A DNA stretch of 58,322 bases from Planctomycetota bacterium (GTDB lineage: Bacteria > Planctomycetota > UBA8108 > UBA1146), in contig JAAZXB010000018.1 of NCBI GenBank assembly GCA_014240375.1, positions 1-58,322 of the forward strand, written 5' to 3'. This document shows positions 15,306-24,982 of the stretch, piece by piece (the stretch's first letter is position 1; each line of letters begins with the position of its first letter). The notes beneath the pieces were generated by a model. The model worked only from the letters and a program-made list of their open reading frames with translations. It was not told where the DNA came from and searched no databases. Both the position numbers and the translations under genes were made by a program.

Positions 15306-16915
15306 GAGTGAGAGCCTCTGAGCCAGCGGAAAAGTTCGAGCAGTTTTGGCGGTTGTCCCGACCGAAGAACTCCGATCCGAAAGATCTTGGCCGAGAGCCA
15401 GAAGACCGCAACTACCGAGATCAGCAGCATGATCGCTGTGCCATAGATTTCCGAAGCGGGAGGGCTTGCTGCCATTCGGTTCATCATGACAAAGGGTGTC
15501 CAGGGCGGTATCCATGAGAGGGTGGTGGCGATGGCCCCATTGGGGTCATTGGGAATGAAGGTCATCGTTCCCAGTGGAACCATCATCAACAGCATCAAGG
15601 GACTCATGAAGTTCTGGGCCTCCTTGATGGTGTTGCAGATGCTGCCGATTCCAGCAAACAGGAATGCATAAAAGAAATATCCCGTGATGAAGTAGAAGGC
15701 AAATCCCCCCAGCAACTCTGGAGTGATGACTGCAGCGATCAAGTCCGCGATCCAGGTGGCGGATGGCCCCGCCTTGTAACTCAGAATGCCGATCAAGGAG
15801 CCGATCCAGGCACACTGCATCGTCACGCCAACGGCCGCCACACCCAACACCTTTCCCAGTAACAACTCGGTGGTCGTGACCGATGAGAGAAGCACCTCGA
15901 TGAGGCGATTCGACTTCTCTTCAATGGTGTTGTTGAGCAACATCTGGGCAATCGTGAAGATAGCGACCCAGAGCATGTAGACGAATCCGATGGGCGCGTA
16001 CTGGCGAATCTTGTCGCGGATGCCTACCTTTTCATCGCCTTCACTTTTGTTTGGATTGAATTTTATCGAACGCACCTTCATCGAGGCTACCTCGGCTACA
16101 GCCTTCGATTCAATCCCTCGACGATCGTACTCCTGCTGTCGGGCCTCCTCGCTGAGAGAGGCAAGGACGGCATCGATGAGGTCGTTGTCGGCGAGATTGG
16201 ATGACCAGAAGCGAACCCTGCTTTCGGGTTCGAGGGCATCCTCGGGGATGATCAAGAGGCCGAACAACTCCACCTCTTCATCGCCCGACTTCAGCATCAT
16301 CTCCGACCTCAAATATGGCCGCAGTGCATCTTCGATCTGCTGGTTGCCATCGGTCAGTGAGGTCCCTTCGGGAAGCGATACCTCCTTGAAGCGTAGTGGT
16401 GGCTCGATGAACTCTGCGGCGTCATCCGGCAACTGGCTGAGGAGTAGTTTCTTGATGTTGTTCCACTGGAGGTCGTTGAGCAGCATCTGTTCCGGGAGAA
16501 GATCGCCGATCTTGACCAATTGATCGGGTTTAAACGGCTGGATTTCCAGATCTGGATTCCCCAGTTGATCGAGGCCTTGTTCCAGTTGATCCAGCAGCTG
16601 GTCTGGATCGATGTCCAGTTCTTCCATCTGTTCTTTGCGCTGCTCCTCGGTCGCCTTTGCCATGTGTTGCTGGAGCTCTCCGAGTGTCTTTTGACGATTG
16701 AGCAAGGTGATTCGTTGGCGGGCGATTTCTCCGAGGCCTTCGCTTCGATCCACGATGACTATATGCCTGGTCGGGATACCACGCTCTTCGAGAAACTTGG
16801 GCAGCTCGATCATCATCCAGATCAAGATGGGGAAAACGATGATTCCGATCCAGAATCCCTTGGTCTTGACGTTCTCCATGTATTCCCGGTGGGCAATGCG
16901 GAAGATTTGCATCAT
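15302..16915 (-). CDS. ABC-2 type exporter permease (NatB-like)
   Basis: A 537-residue membrane protein with the NatB/ABC-2 layout: one N-terminal helix (GFWIGIIVFPILIWMMI), a large extracytoplasmic domain (about residues 40-310, including the Gln-rich coiled stretch LGELQQHMAKATEEQRKEQM), then five or so C-terminal helices (IGFVYMLWVAIFTIAQML, GFAFYFITGYFFYAFLFAGI, PLMLLMMVPLGTMTFI). It pairs with the ATPase encoded just upstream; start and stop overlap. Such exporters move Na+, drugs or unknown molecules; substrate not known here. Confidence 0.87.
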   Translation of the reverse strand: MMQIFRIAHREYMENVKTKGFWIGIIVFPILIWMMIELPKFLEERGIPTRHIVIVDRSEGLGEIARQRITLLNRQKTLGELQQHMAKATEEQRKEQMEELDIDPDQLLDQLEQGLDQLGNPDLEIQPFKPDQLVKIGDLLPEQMLLNDLQWNNIKKLLLSQLPDDAAEFIEPPLRFKEVSLPEGTSLTDGNQQIEDALRPYLRSEMMLKSGDEEVELFGLLIIPEDALEPESRVRFWSSNLADNDLIDAVLASLSEEARQQEYDRRGIESKAVAEVASMKVRSIKFNPNKSEGDEKVGIRDKIRQYAPIGFVYMLWVAIFTIAQMLLNNTIEEKSNRLIEVLLSSVTTTELLLGKVLGVAAVGVTMQCAWIGSLIGILSYKAGPSATWIADLIAAVITPELLGGFAFYFITGYFFYAFLFAGIGSICNTIKEAQNFMSPLMLLMMVPLGTMTFIPNDPNGAIATTLSWIPPWTPFVMMNRMAASPPASEIYGTAIMLLISVVAVFWLSAKIFRIGVLRSGQPPKLLELFRWLRGSHS

Positions 16916-17853
16916 CGGTATGCCGCCTCTCTGGCATCTTCGCCAACCAGATGCACGAACACTTCATGCAAGTTGGGATCGACCACCTCGAAGACTTCCA
17001 GCGAGATGCTCCGGTCAAAGGCGCATTTGAGTAGTTGTTGTGGGTCAGAGCCCTCTCGCAACTGAAACTCCACCACCCCTTCTCGCCCATCTGAAGAGGG
17101 GCTCGAATGTGTCACGTCTTTCAGCTGTTCAAGGGCGGCACCGGCACCCTTTCCCTTGACCCGAACTCTTCTGGGAAGCAGCGATTTTGCGTCATCGACA
17201 GTGCCGTCGAACACCAGACGCCCTGCAGCCATGATGACTACTCGTTCGCAGATTCTTTCCGCATGGGACATGACATGGGTCGAGAAGAGAATGGTCTTGC
17301 CGCGAGAGCGGATGTCCTGGATCACCTCTTCCATGACACCCTGGTTGACCGGGTCGAGGCCGCTGAACGGTTCATCGAGGATCACCAGATCAGGATCGTG
17401 TGCGATGGATGCAAGAACCTGGACCTTTTGTCCCATCCCCTTGGAGAGGGCTTCACACTTGTGATTTTGAAAAGAACCGAGTCCGTATTTTTCGAGCAGC
17501 TCTCCGGCAATTCTCTTCGCTTCCCCGCCTGCAATCCCCTTGAGCGTGGCGAAGTAAGCAATCATCGCGGTGGCGGTCATCTTCTTGTAGAGACCCTTCT
17601 CCTCGGGTAGGTAGCCGATCCGGCTGCGAACATCGAGGGCACGGCGCGCGCCAAGAATGGAAATGGTCCCTGAACTGGGGCGGAGAATGTCGAGCATCAT
17701 ACGGATGCTGGTGGTTTTTCCGGCACCGTTGGGTCCGAGGAATCCACAGATGGTTCCCTCCGGAACCGTGAACGAGATGTCATCCACGGCTTTGAACTCG
17801 CCATATGTTTTCGTGACATGATTGAGTTCGATGGGTGAAGTTGTCATGTTCAT
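16912..17853 (-). CDS. ABC transporter ATP-binding protein (NatA-like)
   Basis: A 313-residue ATPase. Walker A is GPNGAGKTTS near residue 40, the signature LSKGMGQKVQ near 137, Walker B DLVILDEPFSGLDP near 156 and the switch His in FSTHVMSHAE. The C-terminal 90 residues form the extra beta-rich domain of ABC-2-type ATPases (RRVRVKGKGAGA). It opens the operon ATPase-permease-DUF454. The start lies at MNMTTSPIELNHV; a second ATG two codons on is possible. It would drive export by the following permease. Confidence 0.92.
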   Translation of the reverse strand: MNMTTSPIELNHVTKTYGEFKAVDDISFTVPEGTICGFLGPNGAGKTTSIRMMLDILRPSSGTISILGARRALDVRSRIGYLPEEKGLYKKMTATAMIAYFATLKGIAGGEAKRIAGELLEKYGLGSFQNHKCEALSKGMGQKVQVLASIAHDPDLVILDEPFSGLDPVNQGVMEEVIQDIRSRGKTILFSTHVMSHAERICERVVIMAAGRLVFDGTVDDAKSLLPRRVRVKGKGAGAALEQLKDVTHSSPSSDGREGVVEFQLREGSDPQQLLKCAFDRSISLEVFEVVDPNLHEVFVHLVGEDAREAAYR

Positions 17854-17907
17854 CTTTCTGTAGTTTTGCGAGACCCGATGGTACCTCCCGGGATGTTCGA
17901 ATGGTAC

Positions 17908-19467
17908 CTAATCCGGTGCCTTCCCCCATCCCCCACCACCCGGAGTCTCGATTCGGATGGATGCGCCTTTTTCGATCACGCCCTGCCACTTCCCTGGCAG
18001 GTCGCGAGAACCCTGATCATCCAACAAGGTGTTGTTTCCTTGCAGTCCATCTTCTCCTCCAGCGATTCCCAAAGGAGGATGGATTCTCCTCTCGGAAAGG
18101 ATCGAAACCTGCATACGTTCCAGCAACTGGTATTCTCGAATGACACCATCTCCGCCTCGATGAGTTCCGTTACCACCAGATCCCTTGCGAAGTCCCAGCT
18201 TTGTGACCCTCACCGGTAGCGAGTGTTCGAGTCGTTCGATGGGTGTATTGAGTGTGTTGGTCATGTGTGCATGTCGACCACTGGCACCACGGCGGTTGGG
18301 ACCGCCACCACAACCTCCACCGATGGTTTCGTAGTAGGCGCCTGCATCATCGCCGATCACCAGGCTGTTCATCGTCCCCTGGGATTGAGCGGGGATCCGC
18401 TCTGGCAGTGCCGGTGCCAGTGCTAGCAAGATAACATCCACCAGGCGCTGGGAAGTTTCTACATTTCCCCCCGCCACCGGACTTCCTTCGGGTGGATCGA
18501 GAAGACTGCCTTGTGGAATGACCACTTGTATCGAACGTAATGTGCCACCACTGGATGGGATCTCTTCTGCGGCCAGAGATCTGATCACGTACTGGATCGT
18601 TGAGAGCACCACCGCTTCGTTACAGTTCAGCGGTCCTGCACAGGCATTCGCGGTGCCGGTAAAGTCGAAGATTGCCTGATCATCTTGGATCTGGATCTTG
18701 ACCACGATGGGTAGCGGAGAGTCTTCGATTCCATCGCCATCGAGTTGATCGGATGCGCAATAAGTTCCGTCGGGGATCGAGGTCAGTAGTGTCCTGGTAT
18801 GTCGCTCGGCGGCATCTTGTAGTCGATGAAAGCCATCCTGGAGATCCTTGGTTCCAATCCTGTTGATGATGCGATGAAGTCCCTTGGATCCGACATCGAG
18901 TGCGGCGCGTTGAGCGAGCAAGTCACCGATTCTCTCCGGGCGATTGCGCATCTGTTTCAACAGTTGATCCTCGATATCGAGTTGTCGTTTTCCCTCTCGG
19001 ACCCAGGTGGTCGGGGAGATCACTACACCTTCTTCTTTCAGTGATCGTGTGATGCCCATCGATCCAGGAACCGTTCCGCCCACATCTGCATGGTGTGCCC
19101 TGGTGGCGAGATAGGCGATGGGTTGTTCATCGGAGGGATCGAGACGAAATGCCTGAACCGTTGTGATGTCCGGTAGATGGGTTCCGCCCAGCTGTGGGTC
19201 ATTGAGTAGCACGATGTCGCCTTCCGCCAGGGGGCACAGCCTGGCGGCTTCCTTGACCGCAATTGGCATGGCACCGAGGTGGACTGGAATATGAGCGGCT
19301 TGCGCTACCAGTTCCGCATCGCCGTCAAAGATGGCGCAGGAGTGGTCGAGCCTCTCCTTGATATTGGGGGAGACTCCAGATCGTTCGAGGGTAGTCCCCA
19401 TCTCCTCGGCTACAGACTCCAGCAAGTTACAGATCACCCGGAGTCCCACTGGATCGGGATCGATCAC
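17908..19467 (-). CDS. Hydantoinase B / oxoprolinase family protein (orphan HyuB)
   Basis: A complete 519-residue HyuB subunit: MIDPDPVGLRVICNLLESVA at the start, RLDHSCAIFDGDAELVAQAAHIPVHLG, NDPQLGGTHLPDIT and FDFTGTANACAGPLN are family segments, and the Gly-rich C-terminus (ETPGGGGWG) is normal. HyuB usually works with HyuA to hydrolyse ATP-dependently a hydantoin, 5-oxoproline or related lactam, or with an acetophenone carboxylase-like set. No HyuA gene is visible in the window, so either it lies elsewhere or the protein acts alone. The start overlaps the stop of the dienelactone hydrolase-like gene. Confidence 0.88.
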   Translation of the reverse strand: MIDPDPVGLRVICNLLESVAEEMGTTLERSGVSPNIKERLDHSCAIFDGDAELVAQAAHIPVHLGAMPIAVKEAARLCPLAEGDIVLLNDPQLGGTHLPDITTVQAFRLDPSDEQPIAYLATRAHHADVGGTVPGSMGITRSLKEEGVVISPTTWVREGKRQLDIEDQLLKQMRNRPERIGDLLAQRAALDVGSKGLHRIINRIGTKDLQDGFHRLQDAAERHTRTLLTSIPDGTYCASDQLDGDGIEDSPLPIVVKIQIQDDQAIFDFTGTANACAGPLNCNEAVVLSTIQYVIRSLAAEEIPSSGGTLRSIQVVIPQGSLLDPPEGSPVAGGNVETSQRLVDVILLALAPALPERIPAQSQGTMNSLVIGDDAGAYYETIGGGCGGGPNRRGASGRHAHMTNTLNTPIERLEHSLPVRVTKLGLRKGSGGNGTHRGGDGVIREYQLLERMQVSILSERRIHPPLGIAGGEDGLQGNNTLLDDQGSRDLPGKWQGVIEKGASIRIETPGGGGWGKAPD

Positions 19468-20336
19468 CGGTATCCGACTTTCTTCTTCTTGTTAGAACTC
19501 TTCGTTGCCGGTTTTTTCGGCTGCAACTCATTTGAAAAAAACTGTCGCACCAGGGCCCAGGATTTCATCGAGGCCTCTGCGACATAACGACTACCGTTGG
19601 GATTGGCGAAGGCGTGCCCTGCTTCGAAGGTGTGGATCTGATGGCGGATCTTTGCCTTCTTGAGTGCTGACCTGAATGAATCTACTTGCTGCTGGGGAAT
19701 GCTCGGATCGTTCTTGCCGAAGATTCCCAGTACCGCACCTCCCACACCCGAGAGCTTTTCCAGGTCGGATGTGGTCTTGCCATAATAGACGACACAGGCA
19801 TCGATTTCTGGGTGGTGCATTGCTGCATTGAGGGACCACGTTCCACCAAAACTCCAACCGATGCTTCCTACATGCTGCGCTTCGACTCTCTCATCGCGTT
19901 GGACAAATCGAAGAGCATCGGCAATCGTTCTGGCAGCAATGTTATTCTGGACGCCACGCATCAAGGTCATCGCTTCTCTAGAATTTTTGGTCATCTTGCC
20001 ACCGTAAAGGTCGATGGCGAGAGCGGCATGACCTTCGCGGGCCAGTCGATCGGCCCAGTGTTTGATATTCGGATTCAACCCCCAGTACTCGTGGAACAAG
20101 ATCACCGCACTGCGAGTTTTCTGGCGTGTCTTGGGGAGCGATAGATAGCCACGAGTGGAGCCGACCTGGACTTCAGTACCAGACATCTGCGGGGCCTGGT
20201 CCGCTATTAACTGGTGGAGTTTACGAAAGGAATCCTCTTCCAGAAGGGCATCATCTGCGGCATTGGCAACGATGCCGCAGGAGCAGAGAAGAAGACAACA
20301 GATCGATTGAAGCCAGCGGTCCATTCCACGCTCCAT
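19464..20336 (-). CDS. Exported dienelactone hydrolase-like protein with a Ser nucleophile
   Basis: A 290-residue alpha/beta hydrolase with a signal peptide (LQSICCLLLCSCGIVANAADD). In the 290-residue version the triad is Ser162 in GWSFGG, Asp210 in GKNDPSIP and His241 in AGHAFAN. Classical dienelactone hydrolases carry Cys in place of this Ser, so the name describes the fold, not the reaction. HEYWGLNPNIKHWADRLAREGH is the usual N-terminal family segment. A second ATG (20324, MDRWLQ) is an equally likely start. The C-terminus is Lys-rich (SSNKKKKVGYR). It is first in an operon with HyuB and divergent from the RND adaptor. Confidence 0.85.
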   Translation of the reverse strand: MERGMDRWLQSICCLLLCSCGIVANAADDALLEEDSFRKLHQLIADQAPQMSGTEVQVGSTRGYLSLPKTRQKTRSAVILFHEYWGLNPNIKHWADRLAREGHAALAIDLYGGKMTKNSREAMTLMRGVQNNIAARTIADALRFVQRDERVEAQHVGSIGWSFGGTWSLNAAMHHPEIDACVVYYGKTTSDLEKLSGVGGAVLGIFGKNDPSIPQQQVDSFRSALKKAKIRHQIHTFEAGHAFANPNGSRYVAEASMKSWALVRQFFSNELQPKKPATKSSNKKKKVGYR

Positions 20337-20473
20337 CCTCTATCCACGATGGGTTTTGTTGACGCTTGGGCATCCGGTTGCCATGCTAGATTCAGGTACT
20401 GGCGAACCCACCGGATCTACAAGGTATCCGGCAACCCGCAGCACCGACAACCTTGTCGACCCGGAGGCCAACA

Positions 20474-21562
20474 GTGTTTTACACTCTTATCTGGACCCTA
20501 TCGATAGCCACTTTTTGTGTCCCCACCCCGATCGACACTCCGGACACCTGGCGTCCCTTCGATCACCCCTCCGTTTCTACCCGGTCCTTTGCGGCCTTCT
20601 CGAGGCCCGGAAGAGTGCTGACTGTGGCTTCCGACATTCCTCAGCGGGTTCATCAGGTATTGTTCGATGAAGGAGACATGGTACCGGGTCAGTATGGAAC
20701 GATGGTGTCGATCATCCTGCTCGATTCTTCGGTCGAAAAGGAAATGCTCCGGGGATCACAGATCGCCCTCGAAATCTCCACCAATGAAGAGATCAGGGCG
20801 AAGTTGGTGATGGGCCAGATGGAGACGGCGGCCCGGATCCTCAGCAGGGATCTGCAGCGGATCCGAGAACTACACACTCGCGGTGATGCATCCGAGAGTG
20901 CTCTCGACCAGGCGATCCTGGCGGAAGAGGAAGCTCGGGTATCGTTAGAGATCGCGCAAGTCACTCGCACTGCTGCTGCTGCGGCATCGCTGGCGGCTGC
21001 ATCCGAAGTCGCCGTAAACGTGGCAAGAATCGACAAACTCTCCTTGAAAGCACCTGCCGGATGGCGAGTCGAGCAGCGCAACACTGAGCCGGGAGCGGGC
21101 GTTGTACCGGGCGAGCCACTGATGGTGTTCGTCGATCTCTCCTACTTCGAGATCGATGTTCAGATGGTAGAAGAGGAGATCCAGGTCCTCTCCACGGGTT
21201 CACTGAAGATTCAACGGGTATCCAGTGGCGCGCCCATCGCAGGAACGGTGAAGTTCGTGGCGGCGATCCCAGATTTACTCACCAGGCGCCGAAGGGTCGT
21301 GATCCGGATTCCTGCCGAGGAGATAGACCTCGATCTGCTGGAAACTGGCGGTGGAATCGAGATGAGGGTGTCCCTCGATGTTCCGAACCAGTCGGGAGGT
21401 GTTCGCGTACCGCATCGTTTCCTTGGTCGCAGACTTGAGCAATGGGTCTTGAAAACCGAGAATGGAAAGTTGCACGTCGTGACACCTGTTCGATCCGATG
21501 AAGATGGCTGGATCGTTTTGCCAGGAGATTTGCCGGCAGCAGCGGTGATCGTCGCGCCATAG
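20474..21562 (+). CDS. RND efflux system periplasmic adaptor (membrane fusion protein)
   Basis: I prefer the GTG at 20474 because GGAGG lies six bases before it; the TTG at 20453 has no such site. This gives 362 residues. After a signal segment (VFYTLIWTLSIATFCV in sequence) come half a lipoyl-like domain (GRVLTVASDIPQRVHQVLFDEGDMV), a helical hairpin (ALDQAILAEEEARVSLEIAQ, then an Ala-rich helix) and the second lipoyl half (LKAPAGWRVEQRNTEPGAGVVPGEPLM). This is the adaptor of an RND pump. The permease gene follows 12 bases after the stop. No outer-membrane TolC-type gene is present nearby. Confidence 0.85.
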   Translation: MFYTLIWTLSIATFCVPTPIDTPDTWRPFDHPSVSTRSFAAFSRPGRVLTVASDIPQRVHQVLFDEGDMVPGQYGTMVSIILLDSSVEKEMLRGSQIALEISTNEEIRAKLVMGQMETAARILSRDLQRIRELHTRGDASESALDQAILAEEEARVSLEIAQVTRTAAAAASLAAASEVAVNVARIDKLSLKAPAGWRVEQRNTEPGAGVVPGEPLMVFVDLSYFEIDVQMVEEEIQVLSTGSLKIQRVSSGAPIAGTVKFVAAIPDLLTRRRRVVIRIPAEEIDLDLLETGGGIEMRVSLDVPNQSGGVRVPHRFLGRRLEQWVLKTENGKLHVVTPVRSDEDGWIVLPGDLPAAAVIVAP

Positions 21563-21574
21563 GAGGCCGTCAGC

Positions 21575-24500
21575 TTGCGTAAACTACTCGCCGATATCCT
21601 CAAGTTATCGATCCCGATCAATGTCGTGTTCTTTGGCATGATCATGTATGCCGTTGTGGTGGCGATCCCAAGCCTGCCGGTCGAGGTGTTCCCGAACAAT
21701 TCTTTTCGCCAGGTTCAGGTGACGCTGAGGTATCCGGGGGCTTCTGCCGAGGAAGTGGAGAGATTGGTCACGCGCCCCATCGAGGATTCGATACGGGGTC
21801 TCGAGGAAACCGAATATGTCGCCAGCACTTCGGTACCCGGGCGAAGCGAAGTGATCGTGAAGATCGATGATGCTGGTGATATGGAGAAGGGGTACGACCA
21901 GTTCCGCTTCCGCGTGATGTCGGCACTCAATGGACTTCCTCAGGTCAACGGGAAGACGTTGCAGCCCATCTTCATGGAACTGGATGTCGATGCATGGGTG
22001 CCGGTGATCCAGGTGATGCTGGTCAATCAGAAGAATGGTGATCTCGACAAGCGCGCTCTGACCATCCTGGCCAAGGAACTCAGGGATCAACTGGAACGAA
22101 TTTCTGGGGTCAAGCGCGTGGATTTCGCGGGCGAGGAGTTCGATCAATTCGAGGTTCCTCTCGACCCCGGCAAACTAGATCGTTACGGAGTGACATTTTC
22201 TGAGGTCCTGCAAGCGCTGGTGGCCAGTGGTGGCTCACAACCTGCGGGTCAGGTTGATACTCCTCTGGGTGAGAGAACGATCCGCATCGATACACGCCCC
22301 AGGGATCCTTCAGATGTTCTCGATGTGGTGGTCAGAAGCGACGGACAGGGTTCCTTTGTCACGGTGGCGGATCTTGTCGATCCTCTCTCCACAGGTGTTC
22401 AGCCGATTCCGGAGGCGGTGGGCAATAGTCTCGATGGAAGAGAGGCTATTGGTTGTCGGGTTCTCAAGGACAGCCTTTCCAATGCCAAGACGGTTCGGAA
22501 CGAAGTGATCCAGGTGATGGAGAACTTCAAGGTCTCTCATGCTTCGGAACCGTTTGAGATGCATGCGATCCTCGACTCGACTCGTAAGATCAACGACTCG
22601 ATGTCAGTGCTTCACGATAGCCTGTTCCTGGCGCTGGGGCTGGTGATCGCCAGCCTCTACTTCTTCCTCAGCAAGAAGGGGATCGCCTCATCTGCAGTGG
22701 CGTTACTGTTAACCGTCATCTCGACGGTCGTTGTCGCCTCTAGCCAGGATCTGTCGCTGGAACTGGTGGCGCTCGGCTCACTCGGATTGTTTGTTTTCTT
22801 CACTTGCCGATCGGCTGTATTGACAGTCAGCGGAATTATGTTCGCCTTGCTCGGCACACTGATCGTCTTTTATGCCCTGGACAGAAGCATCAACGAGGTG
22901 AGCTTGATCGGGTTCGTATTGACGGTGGGAATCATCGTCGACGATGCGATCATCGTTCTGGAAAACATCCGCAGGCATCGAGAGAAGGGGAAGAATCCTC
23001 GTGATGCCATCATCGATGGCACACGGGAAGTCATCGTCCCTGTCATCACCGCAACCCTGACCACGGTTGCGGCATTCTTGCCGATGCTATTGATGACCGG
23101 AACTGTCGGTGATTTCTTTTCGATCCTACCCATCAGTGTCGCCACCGCTCTGGCGGTCAGTTTGGTGGAGTGCCTGGTGATCTTGCCTTCACATGTCAAC
23201 GATCTGGATCGCTTGTTTGGTCCAGAGCCGGTGGATGTGGTGGAAGAGTCGGAGGGAATCGATAATTACCTGAAGCGTCCTGGGTTATCTGGGAAATTGT
23301 CTCGTGCGTACGACAAGTTCTTTCTCTGGAGTCTGAAACATGGCTTCGGAGTTCTCATGATCGCCGCACTGTTGTTTGTGGGATCGATCGGAGTCCTCAC
23401 CCAGAGCGTGATCGGGCCGGGTCTCGGGATGCGCCCGATGCTCAAGCTGGTGTTCTTCCCAGAGGACTCGTCGATTCTAAACATCGGTGTCAATACTCCA
23501 CCGGGCACCGGACTCAAGGAGACCGACAGGATCGTGCGCGAGATCTCGATGGAACTGCGAGCGACCGGTTATGTCGAGGCGGCTGTGGGTCTGTCGGGAA
23601 TGAAACTGGATACCACATACAGACCGCAGTTCAGTCATCAGGTCGGTTTGATCCTTGCTGAATTCCCTCCCCGAGCAACACGAGCTTTCGAGGACTCCAA
23701 TGTTGCCATCGCGGCCCTGAGAGACTTGATGGTCGCCCAGTGGCTCGAGCGTGGCGTTCAGCTGGAGATCACCGCTCAGAAGGATGGCCCTCCCCTCGGA
23801 GCGCCGGTCACGGTGCGGATTCAAGGGAGTGATCTCGAAGCGGTCGATGAGATTGCTCGTCGCGCTTACCGACTTCTGGTGAAAGAATCTGCTGTCGGTG
23901 GACGTCTTGAGGGTGTTGTTGATTTGATCAGCGACCTCGATCAAGAGACCACAGCGATGAAGTTCATTCCCGATGTTAGAGCCCTGGCGGTCCATGGGGT
24001 CGATCCCGCGCAGGTGCGACTGTTCGTGGCGGGAGCCTTTGATGGCATCTATGCAGGAGATTACCTCCGCTCCGATGATGAGATTCCGATCCGGGTCCGA
24101 TTCATGAAAGATGCGGTGGCGGATCCGACCATGCTTCTCAACTTGCCATTGACCCGTGGACAAGATGGCGGAGTACTTCGGTTTGGCCAGATCGGTTCGG
24201 TGAGCGGGGATCGTGAACCTGGAATCCTGCGCCGCCGCCATTACCAGAGGTCGGTCAACATCAACGGCAACCTGACCCCGGATGCCATCGTCAACTCTGA
24301 TTCGGTCGCCTATGTCATCGATCAGGAACTGGGAGACGATGTCCGATTGAGAGCGGGAGTTTCATTCAGTTATGAAGGAGAGGCACAGGGAACTCAGCGT
24401 TCCTTTGAGAGCCTTCTGGTGGCGTTGTGGATCGCTATTTTCATCATCTATCTGATCATGGCGACGCAATTTCGTTCCTGGAGCCATCCTTTTGTGGTTC

Positions 24501-24982
24501 TCAGCAATGTCGCCTTTGCCTTCACCGGAGTGGTCATCGTCATGTCATTGCTGGCGCTCTTCTCCGATCTACTCCCCGATGGAATGATCAGAGCGGAAAG
24601 ATCCTACATCACGATTCTGGGTGGGATAGCAATGGTCGGGCTGACAGGGATCGTCGTCAATGATGCGATCGTGCTCGTCGATTTCATCCAGCGCAGAAGA
24701 TCTGAGGGAGAGGATCTTGATGATGCGTTGAGGCTCGCAGGTCATGAACGGTTGCGGCCAATTTTGATGACCACCGTGTCGACGATTGCAGGGTTGCTCC
24801 CGATGGCCATCGGGATTCCTCATTTCGATGTGAGGTGGAGCCCATTTGCCACCGTGTTCGTTTCAGGATTGATGGTGGCCACGATGATGACCTTATTGGT
24901 GGTTCCTATTCTCTATCGATACTCGGTCAGTATCGAGAACATGCTGACCCCGAGGGATCGATCGTTATCCTCTCACTCCTGA
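21575..24982 (+). CDS. RND family efflux permease (HAE1/AcrB-like)
   Basis: A 1135-residue inner-membrane proton-driven pump starting at TTG with AGGAGG eight bases before it. The N-terminal LPVEVFPNNSFRQVQVTLRYPGASAEEVE and the pore-domain repeats are typical, as are the two sets of membrane helices around residues 340-540 and 950-1120. The proton-relay helix carries GFVLTVGIIVDDAIIVLENIRRHRE; the second half has GLTGIVVNDAIVLVDFIQRRR. Length is normal for the family. It follows the adaptor. The last 10 bases overlap the end of the opposing fucosidase gene. The exported compound is unknown. Confidence 0.93.
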   Translation: MRKLLADILKLSIPINVVFFGMIMYAVVVAIPSLPVEVFPNNSFRQVQVTLRYPGASAEEVERLVTRPIEDSIRGLEETEYVASTSVPGRSEVIVKIDDAGDMEKGYDQFRFRVMSALNGLPQVNGKTLQPIFMELDVDAWVPVIQVMLVNQKNGDLDKRALTILAKELRDQLERISGVKRVDFAGEEFDQFEVPLDPGKLDRYGVTFSEVLQALVASGGSQPAGQVDTPLGERTIRIDTRPRDPSDVLDVVVRSDGQGSFVTVADLVDPLSTGVQPIPEAVGNSLDGREAIGCRVLKDSLSNAKTVRNEVIQVMENFKVSHASEPFEMHAILDSTRKINDSMSVLHDSLFLALGLVIASLYFFLSKKGIASSAVALLLTVISTVVVASSQDLSLELVALGSLGLFVFFTCRSAVLTVSGIMFALLGTLIVFYALDRSINEVSLIGFVLTVGIIVDDAIIVLENIRRHREKGKNPRDAIIDGTREVIVPVITATLTTVAAFLPMLLMTGTVGDFFSILPISVATALAVSLVECLVILPSHVNDLDRLFGPEPVDVVEESEGIDNYLKRPGLSGKLSRAYDKFFLWSLKHGFGVLMIAALLFVGSIGVLTQSVIGPGLGMRPMLKLVFFPEDSSILNIGVNTPPGTGLKETDRIVREISMELRATGYVEAAVGLSGMKLDTTYRPQFSHQVGLILAEFPPRATRAFEDSNVAIAALRDLMVAQWLERGVQLEITAQKDGPPLGAPVTVRIQGSDLEAVDEIARRAYRLLVKESAVGGRLEGVVDLISDLDQETTAMKFIPDVRALAVHGVDPAQVRLFVAGAFDGIYAGDYLRSDDEIPIRVRFMKDAVADPTMLLNLPLTRGQDGGVLRFGQIGSVSGDREPGILRRRHYQRSVNINGNLTPDAIVNSDSVAYVIDQELGDDVRLRAGVSFSYEGEAQGTQRSFESLLVALWIAIFIIYLIMATQFRSWSHPFVVLSNVAFAFTGVVIVMSLLALFSDLLPDGMIRAERSYITILGGIAMVGLTGIVVNDAIVLVDFIQRRRSEGEDLDDALRLAGHERLRPILMTTVSTIAGLLPMAIGIPHFDVRWSPFATVFVSGLMVATMMTLLVVPILYRYSVSIENMLTPRDRSLSSHS

